Origin: Hymenobacter norwichensis DSM 15439
GTDB taxonomy: Bacteria; Bacteroidota; Bacteroidia; Cytophagales; Hymenobacteraceae
Direction of reading: 5' to 3'
DNA length: 64,000 nucleotides
Assembly: GCF_000420705.1 (NCBI RefSeq)
Contig: NZ_ATVL01000010.1
Span: forward strand, 1-64,000
This document shows positions 60,114 through 64,000 of this stretch, piece after piece. The notes under the pieces are model-generated. The model was not told the origin of the DNA and searched no databases. It saw nothing but the letters and a program-made list of their open reading frames with translations. Positions within the stretch are counted from its first letter, which is position 1. Every line of letters starts with the position of its first letter. Both the position numbers and the translations under genes were made by a program.

Positions 60114-60920
60114 TAAGTGGAGAAACCGCAGGTAAAACGGCGTGGGGCTGTTTTCCGACTTGGGCTGGTATTTGCCGGCCAAGATGGGAATGTACATCAC
60201 GCGGCGGCGCGATACCTCACCCACCAGCGGCGACTGTGCTACGCGGTGCCACATACGGCCATCGTGCACGGTCAGGTCGCCGGCTTCGGTTTCCACGGCT
60301 ATTTCGTTGGGGTCGTGGCTAACGTCCTTGTAGTACTTCTTGCGGAACAGCATCTCGCGCAGGGGCTGGCGGTGCGTGCCGGCAATCAAGCGCAAACCAC
60401 CGTTGGTAGCTGGTGTGCCATCTAGGTGGAAGCCTACGTTGAGCATGGGCCCGATACGCTTGCCGTAAAACACGTCACGCAATGAGTCGGTGTGCCAGCC
60501 CATTTGCGAGAATTCGCTGCCAGGTACGTTCACGTAGTGGTTGATAACCAAGCCATCCTTCTCGTTGATGCCCACCCGGCCGCCGGGCGCTTCCAGCAGT
60601 GAAAACAGGGCTTGAAAGCGCGGATCCTCCAGGAATTCGCTCAGCTCGGGGCTGTAGTGGTTGGCGAAGGCAAAACGCTGCACAATAGGCGCGCCATCTA
60701 CGTCTTTGCCGTATTTGATGGGCACTCCATTCACTTTCTGGATACCCTCAGTTAGCCACTGCTTCTGCACCTGCTCAGAAGCCCGAAGCAGCCGCTGCAC
60801 CGTGCTGAGGTCGGCAAACCCCTTGAAATGCAGGAAACCGTGTTTTTGAAAGAACGCCAATTGCTCCGCCGTGAGAGCGGAGCCCAAGGTAAAGCGTGGA
60901 TAATTCTGTAGTGAAGACAT
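60105..60920 (-). CDS. Phytanoyl-CoA dioxygenase (PhyH) family protein, copy 2
   Basis: Fe(II)/2-oxoglutarate-type oxygenase of 271 residues. Iron motif HTD (His143, Asp145 in MGWHTDSL), distal His225 in MWHRVAQ and the cosubstrate Arg near 239-240 in SRRRVMYIPI. The start at 60920 is used; a longer frame to 60974 exists but adds Arg/Leu-rich residues unlike the family. GC content is like the rest of the window, in contrast to copy 1, so the two are not a recent duplication. It is first in the minus-strand group. Confidence 0.88.
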   Translation of the reverse strand: MSSLQNYPRFTLGSALTAEQLAFFQKHGFLHFKGFADLSTVQRLLRASEQVQKQWLTEGIQKVNGVPIKYGKDVDGAPIVQRFAFANHYSPELSEFLEDPRFQALFSLLEAPGGRVGINEKDGLVINHYVNVPGSEFSQMGWHTDSLRDVFYGKRIGPMLNVGFHLDGTPATNGGLRLIAGTHRQPLREMLFRKKYYKDVSHDPNEIAVETEAGDLTVHDGRMWHRVAQSPLVGEVSRRRVMYIPILAGKYQPKSENSPTPFYLRFLHLVK

Positions 60921-61148
60921 AGGGAGCGGAGGCGACCAGAGAATGCGCCTGCGGGCACAAAGATACAAGAGCAAGCGCCGACAGCCACCGGTTGGGCTTG
61001 TAGCGGCGTAAAATTAGGGCAACAAACAAAAAGAGGTCAACACCGAAGGGTGAGAAGCCGAGGCAAAATTCAAGTTATGGGGTGAAGAATGTGTGAATCA
61101 ACCGGCCCGGTGCCGATAGGTTTTGTGGGTGTGCGTACTTTCGTGGCA

Positions 61149-61961
61149 ATGCGTGGTTTTCAGTCTGTTTTGGTTCGATGGCGGCAGGTGGTGGCGGGAA
61201 TTTTTGTATGGGGCCTGCTGCTCAATGAGGCCCTGGCCCAAACGGCTGGCCCGGGTCTTATCCCGTTCCGGCACGGTAACCGCTGGGGCTACGCCAATGC
61301 CCAACGGCACCTAGTGCTGCCGCTAGCCTATGATGATGCCGGCCCTTTTGTAGAAGGTGCCGCCTGGGTACGGCAGGGCCCACGCTACGGCTATATTGAC
61401 ACCACGGGCCGCGCCCTCACTCTACTGCAGTACAGCCGCGCCAGCAATTTCCAGCAGGGGCGCGCTACGGTGGAGCTGGCTGGCAAAACCTTCGCCATCG
61501 GCCCTGATGGGCAGCGCCTGAGTACGCCACCCGAACCCGAGTTGGAAACTGATTACCTAGAGCAGGGCGACCTAGTGCGCCGCCAGGGCAAATTCGGTTT
61601 CCGCTTCACGGTGGGTTCCGCTACCGTAGTGCCCGCTGAGTACGACGAAATCCGGGACCTGCACCACGATGGGCTACTATTGGTGCGGGAGGGCGCAAAA
61701 TGGGGCGTACTCAACGGCGAAGGCCAGCTTACGCTGCCGCTAGTGTATGATGCCGTTCAAGCCACGGCCGCCAACGGCTTCGCGTATCCGGTGGTAGAGC
61801 AGGCTGGCCGTTTTGGCTATCTAGCTCCCGATGGTAAGCTGCTGACCAGGCTGCAATACGCCGCCGCCGAGCCCTTTGTGGCCGATGTAGCCCGCGTAAC
61901 CACCCTCGACGGCAAACCCGGCTACCTCGACAGCCACGGCCGGGAATACTGGCAGGAGTAA
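61149..61961 (+). CDS. WG-repeat secreted protein
   Basis: Secreted protein of 270 residues. Signal peptide residues 1-30 (MRGFQSVLVRWRQVVAGIFV then NEALAQ). Mature part is WG repeats: NRWGYANAQRHLVLPLAYDD, RYGYIDTTGRALT, KFGFRFTVGSATVVPAEYDE, KWGVLNGEGQLTLPLVYD, RFGYLAPDGKLL. The role of WG repeats (protein-protein binding, or ligand binding) is not settled. The start at 61149 fits the signal peptide; a TACTTTCG element lies just before it. It is divergent from PhyH copy 2. Confidence 0.82.
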   Translation: MRGFQSVLVRWRQVVAGIFVWGLLLNEALAQTAGPGLIPFRHGNRWGYANAQRHLVLPLAYDDAGPFVEGAAWVRQGPRYGYIDTTGRALTLLQYSRASNFQQGRATVELAGKTFAIGPDGQRLSTPPEPELETDYLEQGDLVRRQGKFGFRFTVGSATVVPAEYDEIRDLHHDGLLLVREGAKWGVLNGEGQLTLPLVYDAVQATAANGFAYPVVEQAGRFGYLAPDGKLLTRLQYAAAEPFVADVARVTTLDGKPGYLDSHGREYWQE

Positions 61962-62086
61962 GTCTCAGGAGCGCAACGCTTTGCCGGGTGCATAAGTCCT
62001 ACGGTTGCCTAATACGAAGAAGTGAATTTCAGTCGTTTAACTTCAACTGCTTCCTGTATTCTGTGCCTCCCTAGCTTGCCGCTGCC

Positions 62087-62857
62087 GTGCTTGACCTGCC
62101 CATCCTCAACGTCCGCCTGAACGCCTGCCACGAAGACTGGCAGCAGATGACTCCGGTGGAGCAAGGCCACCATTGCACCCAGTGCAACCGCACCGTCATC
62201 GACTTCACCTCCCGCACTCAAACCGACCTCAAAGCTGCCTTTCAAACCTCTCCTGATGGCCGCATATGTGGTCGATTCCGGCAAAGCCAACTTGCGCCCA
62301 CACCACAGTTGCGCCCAAAGCTGCGGCGGTTTCTGGTGGCGCTGGTGCTGGTGTGTGGGCTGGGGTTGACCCGCGGCGAGGCATGGGCGCAGAAGGCTAC
62401 GCACACGTCGGTCACGCAAAAACCAAGTAAGCCGTTGGCTAGAAAAGCGTTGAAAACACCTGCTCAACCCCAAACAAAGGTTATAGAACAGTCAATCGGT
62501 ATTGTGGCAGAACCCGCACCTAACCCTAATGCGCAGCAGGTATACGGCTATGTGGAGCAGATGCCGGTTTATAAGAATGGCGGGACAGAAGGGCTAATTC
62601 AATTCATACAAAAGAATGTACGCTGGCCTGCGGGTAGTGGAATGCTAGACGCAGAAGGTAAGGTATTTATCGGCTTTGTTGTTGATAAAACCGGTAGGGT
62701 ACGTGACGCAACAGTGCTGAAAGGCATCTTTCCGTCATTAGATGCCGAAGCCTTGCGGGTGATACAGATGCTGGATGGGCAGTTTGAGCCGGGTCGGCAA
62801 AACAAGATGCCAGTAGATGTGCGCTACACTGTCCCTGTCATTTTCAAGCGCGACTAG
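62087..62857 (+). CDS. Energy transducer TonB-family protein with Cys-rich N-terminus
   Basis: Protein of 256 residues starting at GTG (62087). Residues 1-55 match the Bacteroidota cysteine motif (NACHEDWQQMTPVEQGHHC then CNRTVIDF), a membrane helix follows near 77-100 (LRRFLVALVLVCGLGL), and the TonB C-terminal domain is at about 160-256 (MPVYKNGGTEGLIQFIQKN, FIGFVVDKTGRVRDATV, YTVPVIFKRD). Transfers energy to outer-membrane receptors in the family. The next gene starts 2 bp later. Confidence 0.85.
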   Translation: MLDLPILNVRLNACHEDWQQMTPVEQGHHCTQCNRTVIDFTSRTQTDLKAAFQTSPDGRICGRFRQSQLAPTPQLRPKLRRFLVALVLVCGLGLTRGEAWAQKATHTSVTQKPSKPLARKALKTPAQPQTKVIEQSIGIVAEPAPNPNAQQVYGYVEQMPVYKNGGTEGLIQFIQKNVRWPAGSGMLDAEGKVFIGFVVDKTGRVRDATVLKGIFPSLDAEALRVIQMLDGQFEPGRQNKMPVDVRYTVPVIFKRD

Positions 62858-62859
62858 CA

Positions 62860-63306
62860 ATGTACAGGCTGCTTTTTTCGCTGCTGATATGCGGGGTGTG
62901 CTTAGCGAATGGGAAGGCGTGGGCGCAGCTACGGAAACCTTTAACCAGTGAGACTGCTGCTACTAGCAAGTCGAGTGATGGCCCGGAAAACAAGATTGTG
63001 TGCTACTTCCCTCCGATGCCAGTTTACAAAGATGGCGGTGGCGAAGGCTTGATGCGTTTCATTGCCGCTAACACTCGGTATCCTGCTGGACACCATGAGA
63101 GCGGAAAAGTATTTATTTCTTTTGTAATCACTGAAACTGGAAAAGTAACAGCTGTATACCTGCAAAGAGGTCTTGGAAAGCCTTTTGATGAGGAGGCAGT
63201 CAGAGTGGTTAAACTATTGGGTGACTTCACTCCCTATGTGGAGCGAGGTATACCAAGCAAGATTTCTTATACAGTACCCGTCTTCTTTCCTCCAAAACGA
63301 AAGTAG
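62860..63306 (+). CDS. TonB C-terminal-domain protein without Cys-rich N-terminus
   Basis: 148 residues: signal peptide (MYRLLFSLLICGVCLANGKA), a short linker, then the TonB C-terminal domain (MPVYKDGGGEGLMRFIAANT, VFISFVITETGKVTAV, YTVPVFFPPKRK). It lacks the membrane helix with cytoplasmic end and the cysteine motif of the preceding gene, so it looks like a truncated paralogue that may be released in the periplasm. Two bases separate it from the preceding gene, so they are co-transcribed. Confidence 0.8.
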   Translation: MYRLLFSLLICGVCLANGKAWAQLRKPLTSETAATSKSSDGPENKIVCYFPPMPVYKDGGGEGLMRFIAANTRYPAGHHESGKVFISFVITETGKVTAVYLQRGLGKPFDEEAVRVVKLLGDFTPYVERGIPSKISYTVPVFFPPKRK

Positions 63307-63407
63307 AGCAGTTTGCTTGCGCCTCTTTACTCATCTAATTCTCCATTCCCCGAAAAATTCGCACTTTCCCGCTCGCATCGTTCCACGCCCACTCGCTCAG
63401 CCCTCCT

Positions 63408-64000
63408 ATGATTTTCACGCCTAGCCCCATGCTGCTCAAGCTGCTCTACACCCGCGGCAGCTTGCACAATACGCCTGAGGGCGTAGCCTTCAGCATCAAA
63501 AACCGCCTTGATACGGTGCGCATCACCCGCATCGACCATGTGCAGCTTGATGGCGTGAAGATTGGGGTGGAGCAGATTGCGCTGGATTTGGGCAACGGCG
63601 ACGTGCGGCCGGCCACCGTGTTCAACGCCGACAGCGCCGGCTTTACGCTGCCGGTGGGGCAGGCGGCCACATTCCATCTGGCCACCGAGCAGCTCTCCGA
63701 AGGCATCCATCGGGTGCAAGTGCAGTTCGCCGCCGACCCGTTCGGCGACCTGACTGTGGAAGTGGAAGACGCCATTGCGCATCAGCCCGAAAACCGCACC
63801 AAAATTCCGCGCGACGACCAAGACGACTACTCCGAATCCGCCATTCAAGCCCGCCAGCGCTTTGCGGAGGAGTTTTCGGGGCAGGAGTTCCAGCACCTCA
63901 AGCACTACTCGTTTGATGCCCACACGCTGCAAGGCAACTGCGAGCATTTTACGGGCGTGGCCCAGATTCCGGTGGGGCTGGCCGGACCGCTACACGTCAA
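63408..64000 (+). CDS. Hydroxymethylglutaryl-CoA reductase, N-terminal part (cut by window edge)
   Basis: The frame from ATG 63408 (or 63429) to the right edge gives at least 197 residues without stop. The last part, NCEHFTGVAQIPVGLAGPLHV, is the conserved start of the HMG-CoA reductase catalytic core (ENFTGVVQVPVGLAGPL-type). HMG-CoA reductase makes mevalonate for isoprenoids. The first 140 residues are an N-terminal extension with a beta-rich pattern that I cannot name. Carotenoid and quinone side chains are the expected product use in this lineage. The C-terminal catalytic residues lie beyond the window. Confidence 0.85.
   Translation, partial: MIFTPSPMLLKLLYTRGSLHNTPEGVAFSIKNRLDTVRITRIDHVQLDGVKIGVEQIALDLGNGDVRPATVFNADSAGFTLPVGQAATFHLATEQLSEGIHRVQVQFAADPFGDLTVEVEDAIAHQPENRTKIPRDDQDDYSESAIQARQRFAEEFSGQEFQHLKHYSFDAHTLQGNCEHFTGVAQIPVGLAGPLHV

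Noticed and set aside
63327-63947. 206-codon minus-strand frame at the right edge
   Set aside because: Antisense of the HMG-CoA reductase start, whose sense frame has the conserved core motif; the antisense frame matches nothing known.

Overview
The window looks like a chromosomal segment of a pigmented, aerobic Bacteroidota of the Cytophagales, most likely Hymenobacter or a close relative. That assignment is inference from several features: T9SS type A sorting domains on very large secreted proteins, a TamL-type lipoprotein paired with TamB, BlaI/BlaR1-like genes with TonB-plug-like tails, TonB proteins with the Bacteroidota cysteine-rich N-terminus, a TAnnTTTG promoter element, few Shine-Dalgarno sites, and moderately GC-rich genes separated by AT-rich spacers.

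Layout. 1-315 is the end of an rRNA operon (23S 3' end, 5S, terminator). 709-8401 is the tamB-tamL envelope operon on the minus strand. 8619-11342 is a DPE2-like 4-alpha-glucanotransferase with two starch-binding domains. 11671-26381 is dominated by two paralogous secreted T9SS proteins of 1335 and 3147 residues, with a DUF3861 gene between them. Each of the two is preceded by a long-range inverted repeat that would fold in the mRNA leader. 26544-29983 carries a thioredoxin-reductase-like flavoprotein and an M13 metallopeptidase. 30231-34211 is the acetate pathway (ackA and pta) with a DoxX-like gene on the opposite strand between them. 34398-36343 is a BlaI/M56 sensor pair with tandem operator-like dyads. 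36586-47000 holds mostly small or single genes: two STAS-like proteins, a very basic secreted peptide, DUF547, aspA, a lone response-regulator domain, a TPM-domain protein, Hsp20, an NTF2-like protein, a DUF5694 lipoprotein and membrane or secreted proteins of unknown role. 47075-49884 is nrdA followed by two small overlapping genes that look like a toxin-antitoxin-type module. 50507-57229 carries a Tat-exported Gfo/Idh/MocA protein, a DUF6624 protein, an ATP-grasp enzyme and two tandem M20 amidohydrolases. 57411-60920 carries a PAP2/sphingomyelin-synthase-like membrane enzyme and a PhyH-SDR-PhyH cluster. 61149-64000 carries a WG-repeat protein, two TonB-type genes and the start of an HMG-CoA reductase.

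How genes work together. Most of the window is housekeeping metabolism (acetate overflow, aspartate deamination, deoxyribonucleotide synthesis, mevalonate pathway, glucan turnover) plus envelope functions. Accessory interest is concentrated in five places: the two giant surface proteins and their leaders; a three-copy interspersed palindromic repeat of about 100 bp (30092, 50298, 52236); the gene pair coupled to nrdA; the BlaI/M56 pair; and the PhyH cluster. I found no CRISPR array, no insertion sequence with a transposase, no prophage and no complete defence system. No wholly new system can be demonstrated from the sequence alone; the best leads are the structured leaders and the nrdA-coupled pair.
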